DNA of 64,000 bases. It comes from Burhinus oedicnemus (taxonomy: Eukaryota; Chordata; Aves; Charadriiformes; Burhinidae). The translations under genes were made by a program, and so were the position numbers. The notes under the pieces were generated by a model, which was not told where the DNA came from, made no database searches, and saw only the letters and a program-made list of their open reading frames with translations. The stretch is from positions 6,623,308 through 6,687,307 of the forward strand of contig VFFE01007669.1 in assembly GCA_008921705.1 (NCBI GenBank), in the 5' to 3' direction. Below are positions 24,646 through 47,647 of the stretch, one piece after another (position 1 is the stretch's first letter; the number at the start of each line of letters is the position of its first letter).

Positions 24646-25038
24646 TGTCGTGGTTTGGGCCAAATTGGCCTAATCCGGTGGAACGACAGATGCTCTCTCT
24701 CTCCTGCTCCGCTCGGGAGGCAAGAGAGAGAGAGAAAAAGAGACTTAAGAGTTTAGAAGGATCTAAACNNNNNNNNNNNNNNNNNNNNTTTTCCGCTTCC
24801 GACCCTCCAACGGGGCAAGTAACAAATTTGGCTGGCCTTGGTTGTTATAGCAATAAGTATAAGCAAGAGCCTCTCTGCATACTGTTCCTTGGCCTCAGCT
24901 ATAAACATGGGTCTTATCACTCTGAGAGCGAACAGTTTTCTGCAAAACATGCTGTTAATTTCAGCAGTTAGAAGAGGCCTAGCTAAAAAGAAAAGTTACT
25001 GAACAAAAATTGGTCCTGTTTTACCTCAAACCAGGACA
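24646..25038 (-). mobile_element. Solo LTR of an avian endogenous retrovirus with 5-bp target duplication
   Basis: The element begins TGTCGTGGTTTGGG on the + strand and ends CTCAAACCAGGACA, giving inverted termini. CTTTA occurs directly before (24641-24645) and directly after (25039-25043), an exact 5-bp target-site duplication. There are no internal retroviral genes, so it is a solo LTR left by LTR-LTR recombination. Minus orientation follows from the related LTR upstream of the gene, which has a TATAAAAG box on that strand. A 20-N gap interrupts it; against that copy about 338 bases are missing. A 5-bp duplication is more usual for ERVL-like or some ERVK-like avian elements; family assignment is inferred. 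Confidence 0.85.
24769..24788. other. Assembly gap (20 N) inside the solo LTR
   Basis: Twenty Ns lie between ATCTAAAC and TTTTCCGC. The related LTR has 338 bases between the equivalent flanks, so the gap is probably a fixed-size placeholder, not a true length. Confidence 0.95.
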
Positions 25039-25883
25039 CTTTAGTACTCCACAATAAAGACAAAATATATAGGGATCATTTGGGCTTGTATTTATAAGAA
25101 TTTAGTCATACTGTTCCTTTTCATTAGAAATTCATTATACAAGATGGAGAATCATTGCAATTATAGAAAAATATAGTTTAGGAAGGACCTCTGGAAACCA
25201 TTTAATCCAAATTTCAAAGCTCTACCCCCATAAATCAAAGGATGTCTTCCATCGCTTAAGGATACCTGTGTTTATTTCAAGTCTACACATAGTTACGGTA
25301 TTTGTAGAAAAATCACTCAAAATGCATCTCTTCAAAATGATCATGTCTGGTCTCAGCCAAGAGACGACTTTTAGCTACTAATACTACCCATGTTTAACTA
25401 CCAACATTTATCCTATTTAATGTTCATATCAAGTGTGATAGTTTACAGACTGATACAAAATATGAGATTCAGTGGCAGAAATACTGAAATATATGCACTG
25501 AGGGGAGGAAAGTTTAATTTGAGACAAAGCCTCAGTAATCAGTCAACTATAAGGGATGTTGCCTGGTCTGAAAAAGATACACTTGCATTTCTGAGGAAGT
25601 GAAGTAATGTTTATTATAATTAAGAAGAATGACCAGGCTGTTCTGTGGATAAGAAATAAAAAAAAAGTAAGAAAAACAAATTATTAAATCTATCTTAAAT
25701 CCTTTGAGCAATATTGTAAAAGTGTATTTCCAGTCTAATAAAATGTACTCTTAGATTTGGGCCAATGCTGCTCCAAAAAATCTTACATAAATTGGAATGG
25801 GCTTTGAGTCAGGCTGATACAAAGGAGCTGCAGCCAAAGATCTCATCTTAGACTGCACAGTTCCGTCTCAGATGATAGATATT

Positions 25884-25914
<31 letters not shown>
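25884..25914. repeat. (CT)n followed by (AT)n microsatellite
   Basis: A CT dinucleotide run passes directly into an AT dinucleotide run within intron 10. It is probably length-polymorphic. Confidence 0.9.
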
Positions 25915-28815
25915 CAGTGTCTGTACCTTATAGATGAGGATAGTGAGTGACTTGAGCACACTAAAGAAGAGTCACTGACAAAGTCTGAGCAGAAAGGAAT
26001 TTCTGACTGCTAGTCCTGTGCTTCAACTACTTGATAGTAGGCCTCTCCATTGTCTAGTCTAAATTCCCTGATGCTCTTTTATATACTTCTGGTGAAGAGA
26101 CTGATTAAGGAATATATTATGTTTATATTAAATACATTTTTGGTGTACAGAAAAAATACTTAATATAGAAGCATGTATATTAAGGGGAGGAGAATTTGAA
26201 TCAAAGAGATTCCATAGATAATAAACTTTCTGTAGTTTTATTAACCTACAGTAAAGCATTGTTGCATGTATTTGTTCATACTCTGAAACTCTAAGAAAGT
26301 TTTCATCCTGGCAACTGTCATGAAGAACTGTGAAACTTCCACAGAAACTGAAGAAGGAAGACACTTCAAATTACTTTTGATAGCATTAAAACTAAATGTG
26401 AATTCATGTTGCAGAATAAATAATTAAAATCCATTAAAATCAAGTGAAAACAAATATTGTATATGTCTTAGATTTGAAAGAAAAAAAGGAAATGGTGCAA
26501 TAGATAGGTAACAGCTCATCTTGAGACATGATGAATTACACAGCAGGGAGGAAATAAGTGATCATCTGAAATATTATTTTTTTAAAATTAATTTAAAATT
26601 TTAAAATACAAAGAGACTTGTATCAAGTAAATAATCTAAACGAGGATTATTTATTAATGAAAGACTGTCTTGATAATTGTTTTTGCAGTTGTAAAATGCT
26701 TTGGGGCCTGCATATAACTGAAATAAAACTGAGCTGCCATAAGAGCGGAAGGATTACGGGCATAGAACTGGTAAAAAGGAAGAGCTGGTGTGCTGCCTTA
26801 GCCATGCAGTTATCTCCCTGGTGAAACAGGGTGGCAGAGCATGAAACAATGCAGTAGAATGGTAAGGGGAGATAATCTGCCCAGTTGGCTCCTGTTTATT
26901 CCTTTGACACAATATTCCATGTGCAAATGAATGATGCAGCCTGCAAGAAAAGCCAAGCTTTCTGTTCAGACTTTACTTTCCAGGAGCATGTAGGCACATA
27001 TATTTCTGCCTCTACACATGTTAGAACTGCAGCCATTTTGGCTTATATCTTTTGCTTCAATCCAGCAGGGACTTTCAGAGCAGGCATTACTCCTCCTAAA
27101 TCCCTGAGGGGCCTGATCCATTTAGCTGTGCTCAGAGCATGATAACACACACTCGAAAGACTGGACAACAAAAAAAACATAGCAGCCATGGAAACATGCT
27201 CTAAAAAAACAAGGGTAGCAGAGGTAGTCAGACGAAACCTAGTGAGTGTGTGATTTTTTGAAGGACTGTAGGCTGGCCGAATACATTTACACAGAAACGT
27301 ACAAAGGGTGCAGTAATTAGTTTTCCATTTGGTCAGAATTCAGTGTCATGCTTTATAGCAGCTAGAGCTTTTTTGAGATAAAATTATCTTTCAGCATAAG
27401 CAAAACAGCACTTTTTCTCCAGCCAAGTTTATGTAAATGGGTTAGCAAACCCATTTGGCTGATATTCTTCAAGTAACTTGGCTTGAGGCTGACAGCCAGC
27501 ATAGAAAATTTCAGCCCAAGTTACTAAAATTTGGTATAGCTGTAAGAGCAGAAAAAATACATCTTATATTGGTAAACACCTGTCAGCCTTTATAACCAGT
27601 TCAGCACACACATTATGTGTATGTATAAATCTGAGTATGCATACACAGAGATATATATGTATTGATATAAGTATATATTCAGTGTTTGGTTTTCACAGTA
27701 TTAATATAGGCTTATATATTATAGTGCAGTTGTCACTTTCACTTCAATTACCCTGGGATAAAAACCACAGCTACTACATATAAGCACTTTCCACCTGCAG
27801 AACTAGTGAAAAATCGAGAATCATCTCAAACCAGGTTTTTGATGTACCAAGATGCGAAGATTTCTACAAACGCAGAATCGAAGGAAGCTTAATGCGAGGT
27901 TTCTTTTTTCCACAATTAGTACTCATTTTATTTATTCATGAGTGCTGTTAATAAAATATGTAGCAAGGGAGAAGAACATTCCATTAACCAGCTTCTACTG
28001 TAATTAAAAGATGAATTACCAACAACTACTGATTTATTTTTCTCATTTGTAAGAGGATATCTTTAGGTAGCTCTGTCCCTGGTCAGTGCTTGATTTGAGC
28101 TGCCTGATGGCCAAGTGGTACCTTCTGGTAGGTGTGCAGCCTGCTATAGCCCCTGGAGTGCTATGCCCAGGAGTGCTACTAGTTGTGTTCACACTGTACC
28201 TCCAGAGCTTCCCCAAGCTGTTGCCTCTGCCTTCTAGTTTTAGAGTACTGCCTATGTTATTCCCACACTATTGAGCCTATTGTGAAGAGGGCAGACAAGT
28301 TCTTTACATCAACTTAGACTGAATTTATTATCAAACTTAAGACCATTTCTGCCTTTAGCAAACAGAATAGAAAACGATGATCGGTGAGTGTTATCAGTTG
28401 TTATCCTTAGGAATACAGGGGATGAAGAAGGGAAGAAAAGTAAAAGATTTTAGCTCTGTCCTCTAATAGAAAAAGGAATAAAAGACAAATACCTGCAAAG
28501 CCTTGATAGTGATGTTGAAAACTGTCTACAGCACAGTCATAGGTCCATACCAATTCAGCCCGCCTTCTCTGCTCAAAACTGTCCAACATTACTTATGTCT
28601 TCTGCACAACTTTTCCTCAGTCCTGCTACATTACCTTAAAAAGAATCTTTCCCCTCTACTTCAGGTCCCCTAATGAGCACATTCCCCTAATGGACACACT
28701 GATACTATTGAAGAAAAAAGCTACTATCCTTCCTCCAGCACTGTAACTATTCTTTGAAAAGCCAAGAACTTAGAGCTTCAGTTCTAATGCTGTTTTGGTT
28801 TGGTTTGGTTTGCAG

Positions 28816-29163
28816 TCTTTGCTGAGTATTCGTGGTTCCCTGTTCTCACCAAGGCGCAACAGCAAAACAAGCATTTTCAGTTTCAGAGGTCGTGCAAAGG
28901 ATATAGGATCTGAAAATGACTTTGCTGATGATGAGCACAGCACTCTTGAAGACAATGAGAGCAGAAGAGATTCTCTCTTTGTTCCAAATCGACATGGAGA
29001 ACGGCGCAACAGCAATATTAGTCAGGCGAGTGTGTCATCTAGAATGGTACCAGCCCTTCCAGTAAATGGGAAGATGCACAGCACTGTGGATTGCAATGGA
29101 GTTGTTTCCTTGGTTGGAGGACCTTCAACTCTAACTTCACCTACTGGTCAGCTCATACCAGAG
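28816..29163 (+). CDS. SCN3A: SCN3A coding exon 11: I-II linker phosphorylation region
   Basis: Encodes residues 562-677 of the I-II linker: [78 protein letters not shown] and [10 protein letters not shown]. The PRRNS, SRRDS and ERRNS motifs fit protein kinase A sites known to reduce neuronal sodium current. [13 protein letters not shown] and [10 protein letters not shown] favour SCN3A. It is 348 bases, phase 0, ending in GAG before GTAATT. The internal donor position used by a shorter human SCN3A isoform appears lost here (see findings). Confidence 0.96.
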
Positions 29164-30968
29164 GTAATTATAAGTGAACCAGTAATTATTACAGTTTGGT
29201 TCAGGCACGGAATTTTTTCTTGCTGCTCACCTCTGCATGCCTTATAATTTCTTAGCGCTGTGAGAAATAGCTTGCAATAGTTTCTAAATAACAGAACATA
29301 AGGGAAAAAAGTCCTCAACCTCCTGTGTCTGAGTCTCAGTAAAGTATTATATTCTCCTTGCCTTCAGCAAAAGATCTGCACATGGAAAGAAAAAAACCCA
29401 TAAATTGAATTTGACAATTTGTATATAGTTTCACCTCATCAACAAAGGTAGAAATTTGATGTATAACTAAGGATATAACTTGGAAATATGTATGGGAAAA
29501 CACCTGCAAAATAAGCAAAATGATGTTACTACTCGCACGATAGTTAATAGAAATACCCCTCACTGAATTTATCTTGAAGAAATTTTTCTCATAACTTTCA
29601 TGAGAAAGAGACGTACAATTCCTATGTACCTTTGCAATTACATTACATTTCAGTCTGAGTTTCAGAATTCTGTAAGCTAAGATGTTCATTCAAACTTTAA
29701 AAAAACCAAGCTTTTTCATACATAGTATTTGGATTCAGTATGGTATTTTGGTGGCTATAATAGCACTGTATTTAACCTGAAAAATATTTTCATTATAAAT
29801 AAGTATTGAGATTTCATTACTACTCTTACACATTTATTTTTATTTTTTGTTTCTCTCCTATCTTGATACAGACCTTCATACCAGAAATCCAGATTACCTT
29901 AGAGGTTATGAGTATATAGTTCTATTTCAGAAATACATTCACTTGAAAAAAGATTTAGCCATTTAACTCAAGAGTCTTCTCTAAAGAAATAGTACTAGCA
30001 AATGCTCAAAATTTTTTTTCATCTTCACACTAAGATAACCTTGAAATCCTTCATGAGTTCTGCAGGCCTTTTTATTCTTTTTCTGGATGGGGACAGAATA
30101 ATGAGAAGAAGAGTGAGTGGTTTCCATGAATCGCAGAATCAGTGGTAGAGCAGGAACCAAGATGTGGGAACTTTTTAATCCCACTCCTGTGTTTAGATCC
30201 CTAGGCCGCATTCCAGAAGAAAAGCAAAGCAACTATGAGGACACCTACATGCTACAGAGTAGTAACACATTAGGCACATTTAAATCAGAGCCGGGTATTA
30301 TTGCTTTGAAAAGATAATTAGAAGCCATACAACACAGAGAGGACTTGCATATTCACTGCAAGAATATATCACAAATTCTGTATGAACGTTGCAGTGGGTG
30401 AAAATTAGGTAGAAGAAATATTAAATAAGATGTGATTTTTTTGTCATACAAAATTTTCCAACCATGCTTATCAGGTTAGGAATGTGGTACATAGTATTAG
30501 AGAGATTATACTCATGTTTCTTGTATCAAAGTTACTTTCTTAAATAATAATTTGCCTCTTTCTGTACTCTCACTTTAATTATTTAACATGACTAGCTGCT
30601 GGCAATTAAGGTGACAGGTTTCAACTTTGATCATTTTTTCTTGAAAGAATAATAATAATCACTAGCAAAATGATACCTAGCAAAAACTTTGTTCACTCCG
30701 TCATTTAAATGAGAACCACCTTTGGTCCAACATTGCCTTGGTATTGTGTCCCCCAGCTGATTATTCCTAGCACTGTACAAAATTCCCACTGAGTTCCTCA
30801 ATAAAGAACAAAGAAATTCATACAGGAATAGAAAAGTCTAGTACGCTGCACAAAAGTCTAGTATGCTGCACAAAGCTGATTTTGATTATCACTACAATAT
30901 TTATACAGTAAATATTGTTAGCTGGCTGTTGAAAAGGATGGTTTAATTCCTCAGTATTTCACTTACAG
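29164..30968 (+). other. Intron 11
   Basis: 1.8 kb intron. It includes one perfect or near-perfect 20-bp tandem duplication near its 3' end and no recognised transposable element. Confidence 0.8.
30832..30871. repeat. 20-bp tandem duplication
   Basis: Two adjacent 20-base units beginning AAAAGTCTAGTA differ by one base (C/T at the 13th position). They lie about 100 bases upstream of the exon 12 acceptor. Confidence 0.85.
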
Positions 30969-31101
30969 GGCACCACTACAGAAACAGAAATAAGAAAAAG
31001 AAGACTGAGTTCTTATCAAATTTCCATGGAAATGCTGGAAGATTCTGCTGCAAGACAAAGAGCAATGAGTATAGCCAGCATACTTACAAATACAATGGAA
31101 G
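30969..31101 (+). CDS. SCN3A: SCN3A coding exon 12: end of I-II linker
   Basis: Encodes residues 678-722: [38 protein letters not shown] and LTNTMEE. RKRRLSS is another candidate basophilic kinase site. The 133-base length is the family norm; the exon ends in phase 1. Its donor, G then GTATTT, is weaker than the others in the gene. Confidence 0.95.
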
Positions 31102-41549
<10,448 letters not shown>

Positions 41550-42035
41550 GTATTGAACCTGTTTCTGGCCTTGCTGCTGAGCTCATTTAGTTCAGACAAC
41601 CTTGCTGCTACTGATGATGATAATGAAATGAACAATCTACAGATTGCTGTAGCAAGGATACAGAAAGGAATAGATTATGTTAAAAAAAAGATACAGGAGT
41701 TCATCCAAAAAGCCTTCGTTAGAAAACAGAAAGCTTTAGAGGAAATCAAAGCACTTGAAGAGCTAAACAACAAAAAAGACAGCTGCATTTCCAATCATAC
41801 TGCTGTTGAAATAAGCAAAGATCTGAATTATCTTAAAGACGGGAATGGAACCACCAGTGGTGTAGGCACAGGCAGCAGTGTGGAAAAATACGTAATCGAT
41901 GAAAATGATTACATGTCATTCATAAACAACCCAGGCCTCACTGTGACAGTGCCAATTGCAGTTGGAGAATCAGATTTTGAAAATTTAAATACAGAAGAAT
42001 TTAGCAGTGAATCTGATATGGAAGAAAGCAAACAG
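41550..42035 (+). CDS. SCN3A: SCN3A coding exon 16: end of domain II S6 and II-III linker
   Basis: Encodes residues 979-1140. [17 protein letters not shown] closes S6. The II-III linker follows, with [39 protein letters not shown] and the ankyrin-G binding region [19 protein letters not shown], which tethers channels to the axon initial segment. [19 protein letters not shown] is SCN3A-like, while the [14 protein letters not shown] to NNKKDSC stretch resembles SCN2A. It is 486 bases, phase 0, ending SKQ before GTAGGA. Confidence 0.96.
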
Positions 42036-42887
42036 GTAGGATTTTTTGTATCTTAATGATTAAATTGTAGTCATGCATTTACATATTTCTTAATTACATA
42101 TTTAGAAATGTTTTAAAAACTGTTTTATCCAATGTAAATATATTTTCTTATTTTATGTAATTATAATTCAAGGAAAAAATTACCCTACATGATGGTATAC
42201 AAGGGGGTCCTTACAGTTTACATTTTTAATACTCTGTTTATTAGCATTTGGAAGATGTATCATTTTAAATATGATTATTTCTTTCACAGTTTTATGAGGT
42301 TTTAGGACTAGCACACATTTCATAAAGCATTCTTTCTGTAGTACCTATATTGCAATCAGGATTTATGGAATAAGAGTATTGCAGAAGACTACGAAACAAT
42401 CAAGAGTATACAGCTTTGCATACCCAATCAAGTATAAGTGGAGAAAAAATATTTTTTTCTATATTTAGGGTAGTTCTAAAAATGGACCCTGAGACATCAT
42501 AAATCAGTGATGTATTCAGGATTATCTTAACCATTTTATGAGTAATATTTGTACAGATTTTGGGTTCAGAGACTATGGCTGGCTGAATTGAAGCAATCCA
42601 GATACCAATCACTGGAGAGCAGAATAATCTTGTAACATACATGCTGTAGAAACAGTCTACTTGAAAGCCTTATGCTATTGTTATTGTGCAGAGACAGAAG
42701 TTGGTCTAAAAACCAGAAGCCACGTGCCTCAAAACATAAGTGGCTCAAATACCAGAAGTGATCACAAAACGCTGATAATGATATTCAAGGAAAACTTTGT
42801 ATGTTGGAGTAATGATCAATGACGAGCTAATAAATCCATTAGCAGAATATAATTCTATCCAATGCCGCTAGAAACGTAGGAAATACA

Positions 42888-43318
42888 GGCTGGAGCTCTT
42901 CTCCTCTGAAGACAGGCTGAGAGAGTTGGGGTTATTCAGCCTGGAGAAGAGAAGGCTCCAGGCAGACCTTAGAGCAGCAGCAGCCTTCCAGTATCTGAAA
43001 GGGGCCCTACAAGAAAGCTGGAGAGGGACTTTTTACAAGGACATGTAGTGATAGGACGAGGGGTAATGGCTTCAAACTGGAAGAGGGTAGATTTAGATTA
43101 GATATCAGGAAAAAACTCTTTACTCTGAGGGTGGTGAGGCACTGGAACAGGTTGCCCAGGGAAGTTGTGAATGCCCCACCCCTGGAAGTGTTCAAGGCCA
43201 GGCTGGATGGGGCTTTGAGCAACCTGGTCTAGTGGGAGGTGTCCCTGCCCGTGGCAGGGGGGATGGAACTAGGTGATCTTTAAGGTGCCTTCCAACCTAA
43301 ACCATTCTGTGATTCTCT
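42888..43318 (+). mobile_element. CR1 LINE 3' end fragment
   Basis: Severely 5'-truncated CR1 in the sense orientation. It begins in the C-terminal coding part (equivalent to [16 protein letters not shown]), followed by the conserved segment around AACAGGTTGCCCAGGGAAGT and the terminal TTCCAACCTAAACCATTCTG plus GATTCT. Its tail differs from the CR1 in intron 13, so it probably belongs to another CR1 subfamily and is an independent insertion. Confidence 0.92.
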
Positions 43319-46300
43319 GATAACTGTGAGGTTTAAGGGATCGGGAACCATGGATAAATGTGTTTTCAATTAGATTAGAAGCTATGATGTTGTGTGATAA
43401 CTTATTAATACAAAAAGGTTTGTTTACCATAAAGAAAGTTCTTCTACAAAGAAGCCCTGCATTCATGATTGTATCATAGCTGTATAGCTGCCATATTTGC
43501 AAATAATGCTGCATTCCTCAGCGATACCAAACTATACCACATAACATTAATGGATAGCCATGATCCAGTTAATCATAGTATGGGTTTTTTGCTAAAGAAC
43601 ATAAAGGAACATCAAGAGTGTGTGTTTATTTGCAACTGCAAAGAAGGTTACTCTGCATAACAATTTTAAGATTAAAAGCAACTTATCCTATCATCGGAGT
43701 TGCTCTGTTATGTGACAAACATTTTCAATGCAGATGTATAAGATAGTATAGCAGTAGTGCTTATCCATGGAAATTTAAGAATATAAGAGATTCAGGAATT
43801 GTAAACTGATACAATTTATGAGATCAACTTGAATCAAAAAACAAGCTTTCAAAGTGACTCTGGGTCTGAGCACTAAGTATTTTTCATGTAAGCTGATCTA
43901 ATAAAACTTAATTGTCTTTTCCAATGAACCTTTAGCAAAGTCTTCTAAGTCTTTTCATATATTCTGATGTTCTTTAAAATGACATTTTACTATAAATTTT
44001 CTGCTTTCCTTGTGGTTTGTTTTGATAAATACAGTGATAAGTGCCTTCCTAGTCACTTCATCTTATGAAGTTACATGCCTAAAAATTTCCTGAATATATT
44101 ACTTTTTAAAAAGTTTGTAATACGCATTAGGAAGTTGGGAGGCTCCTGCAGATGCTGAATGTGTGGTTACGTGACATGTTAGCCGCCGCAGCAGAGCTGG
44201 CTTACGAAGTTCCCATCCACACCTGGCTCCTGATCCCCTGGCAGTCTTTACCCCTTTCTCTGCTACAGTGCTTGTGGGTCTGTACTATAAGGCATGTCAC
44301 TGGAGCAATGTAAGTTAAATAATATCACTCCATAGGTATTATTCGTTTCTTTCTTCTTTAGGACAGATTGAATGGTTCAGTTTACAGTGTACTGCTGTAT
44401 GCTCTGTTCATTCCCATCTTTGCTTGGTTCAGGTATCATGCTTTTTTCTTTTAAGGCCATCCTGAAGTTTCAGGGCTGTAATAAATCAGAAGTATATATT
44501 AAGAACTTGTGGAGAAATTTTCAATGGGGATATGACAAGTTTAGGACTTCTGTGGAGCCTCAAGATTTCTATAGAATGTAATAATCACTACCATTGGAAG
44601 CAGGAGCAATAGTGCTTCCCTCAAGTTCTGCTCACACACAACTGTTTAGCGTTTAACTGTTTGACATGTATTTGTACAGTGCAAGTGTGCATATTACGAA
44701 CAGTATCTAGTAAGACAAGAATTTCTTACCAGTGCCCTGAAAATTGTGAATTTTATATTAATTGCAGTTTCTGTTCTGGATTCCTTATTCCATTCCTTCT
44801 GGGTGATTTTTAGGGAAAGGATAAAGTGCCTTTTTTTATTGTGTGTACCTGCTTTGGTAATATATGAACAGATGTTCTGACGTGTGACAGGAATTTGTGA
44901 AGATTCCCAATCTTCTCCTACCAAGTCAACAGTACCGTTGAATCTTTTGCTGCCTTCTGATTGTCTTTTGAGGAAGACAATGAGTATATTGGCACAGTGA
45001 TACCTCTCTAGAACAGTACACCATCATTTACTTTATTTTGCCTCTCAAGGGATACCACTGAGACAACATTCCTCCTAGGAGAAGGCCTGGTCTGCAAAAG
45101 GAGGGGTAAGAGATGGGGCAGAACTTTCCCTGCCTTAACTGTGGCTGTACTTAGCACTTAGAATACCTTCAGAAGGTATCCCCTTTAACAACTTTGTATT
45201 TAACAACAGAGCTTTGGAAAGCTAGATCTTCACAGGAACTGTAAAATTAATCATTTTTTTCTGATGTCTTACTGACTGCTTTCTTACTGATGTTAAGAGC
45301 AGAACAATTATGTGAAGTCTATCAGCAATAACAGGTCATGCTAGAAGTGGGGCAGGGTCTGTGTGCCCCTGAGGAATATGCCAAGAGCAGGTAATTATCC
45401 TAGAAATTGTAACTGGGGGTGAGTGAGGAACAAAGTATAATTTTTCCTATTTTTATTATCAGATACACTATGGTACAAAATAACTGCAGCCACCAAGTTT
45501 TCCTTTGGAAGGCTGCTGGTTCCTTTTTTTTTTGTTTTCCTTCCCTTTCATAAAAAAAATTTCCAGTTAATTTGCTAGTTAATAACTTCACAAATCTGTC
45601 AGAATCTATTCTGGAACATGGTTGCAAGTTCCAGACCTAAACAGATCTTTCTAATACATATCACTAGAAATTTGGGGAAGTCTCTGTTTGGATGAAACAT
45701 AACAATAACATTTATTAGATTTAAAAGTTACCCACTACTTTAGAGTAATAGTTGGCTGAAAGTACTTGAAAGAAGTGAACATTTCTTGATAATTTGAAGG
45801 AGGATTTTGTCAATATCTGCTATCAGAAAATAGAGGTGCAATATCCAATGAAATAACCATCAGAAATAACAGATTTCTGCTTTGAAATGAAGAAACTCCA
45901 GATAATTAACTTTAATGATAATAAGAAAATCAGAAGTAACTAAAGGGGATAATTTCGTGCTTTTTAAAGTTAGCATTGTGGATGCTGTTTCTATTGTAAA
46001 ATAGACCTGCTAATCAGTGAAATGATGTTCATCTTACCAAACATAAGACTTCTAACTATTTTATTTCTGTACCACTTAACAATTGTTCATTATATCTGAA
46101 TCACAACTTTATGAATAAAGTTTTGGATTTCAACATGGCAAAGTAATTTCAAAGATATTCATTGGTTATGGAAAGCTTATTTCACAACTAAAGAAATACA
46201 TATACCTACAGGCCTCTATCATTCAGAATTCCAAAAGCCTTTATACCTACAGTATATGTATAGTAAGTACAAATTCAGATTGGAGAAGTAAGGCTGCTCA

Positions 46301-46749
46301 ATTATCTTCTGAAATCACAACAGATGGTTTTAATAAAATTAAATATATCCTTTATCATCTAATCCACTGAATTTTCAAAACAAGGAATGAGTTTAGTTTT
46401 CTGATTGGCTTCACTAGTGCTTTTGTGACTAGGTGAAGTAAAAAGGAGGGAACACAGTCATTGCATTCCCACAAGTTAAGCATTGCCATTGGGCTTCAAT
46501 AAATTTCTTAGCCAAAACATACCCAGTAGAGATTTGATCAATTTGTTGGATGATTTTTTAATCACATTTGTTTTAAAATATCCAACAATCTAAATTCCCT
46601 TTTTCTAAAACTGACCAATTCTGGGACAGTATCTTCAAAAGTCACAGATTCTTTAAGTTATGGACTAGCTGTGGATAACTAATGAATGAAACCGTATCTC
46701 TGGATACACTGATGGGCCACTGTCCAGACATCAATCCAATCCTCTTTTG

Positions 46750-46939
46750 AAACAATTAGAGATGACAGAGTCAGAAATATATAGTGTACTAAATCTAGAA
46801 CTAGCAACTTAAACAATTAGAGATGACAGAGTCAGAAATATATAGTGTACTAAATCTAAAACTAGCAACTTAAACAATTAGAGATGACAGAGTCAGAAAT
46901 ATATAGTGTACTAAATCTAAAACTAGCAACTTAAACAAT
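46750..46939. repeat. 61-bp unit in three tandem copies plus a 7-bp start
   Basis: Copies occupy 46750-46810, 46811-46871 and 46872-46932, followed by AAACAAT. Copies two and three read identical; the first differs by one base (CTAGAA for CTAAAA). The unit begins AAACAATTAGAGATGACAGA. Near-identity points to recent expansion. Confidence 0.95.
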
Positions 46940-47624
46940 ATGGTACTTCATCACATTTAATTTGAACAGAAATTAAGGATGTTTCTTTTCATTGAGATCT
47001 ATAAGTTCTACCACCATTATTAGAGGATGAAGGAGGAATGGGAAGACATACATCTTCAAAGTATTGTGCTTACTCTATGTGCATTTTTTGCAAGTAAAAG
47101 AGATAATCACATAGTCAGTTAAATGAAGACTAGAACATTAAACCAAAAAACCCCTTAAATTTTTCATTAATATGCATTAAGCACTATATAAATACTGGAA
47201 TACTTTCCAAATCTGCTAACCATGTCTTTATTAATTTAATTCATTGTATTTTTATTCATGAATCACAATTTCGGAGTGCATATTATTAGGTCTAGCTCCT
47301 GCATTTCTTATTTCTCTAAAATAAACTAACAAGTTCTGTAGAAAAGTTTGTTGAACATTTCAGGCGGTATGTTATTTCCCTTTTTGCCAACTGATCATAA
47401 AATATTTAATAATTATGTTTTAATTGTGTTAAACCATGTTTGAATTAGAGATTCCAAAAAGAGGAAAACTAGAGATCCTGTGTCTTGAACTTCACTACCT
47501 ACCATTCTTACTTCTCACAGGGGTAAAACCAAGCTGGAGCAATCAAGAATGCAGCTCTGGTGCTTTTTAACCAGGTAGAGCAACGTGTCACCACTTTCAC
47601 ACAGGTTACCTAAGCAAGTTATAC

Positions 47625-47647
47625 ATATATATGTATATATATATATA
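47625..47647. repeat. AT-rich dinucleotide run
   Basis: An imperfect (TA)n stretch interrupted once by TG. It is a simple repeat in intron 16. Confidence 0.75.

Larger units (their letters stand above)
24164..28815 (+). other. Intron 10
   Basis: 4.7 kb intron holding a solo LTR with an internal assembly gap and a CT/AT microsatellite, both listed separately. The remainder is AT-rich with no recognised exon. Confidence 0.8.

Noticed and set aside
46750..46939. Direct repeats considered as a CRISPR-like array
   Set aside because: Units are contiguous with no spacers, in a vertebrate intron; this is a minisatellite-type tandem repeat.
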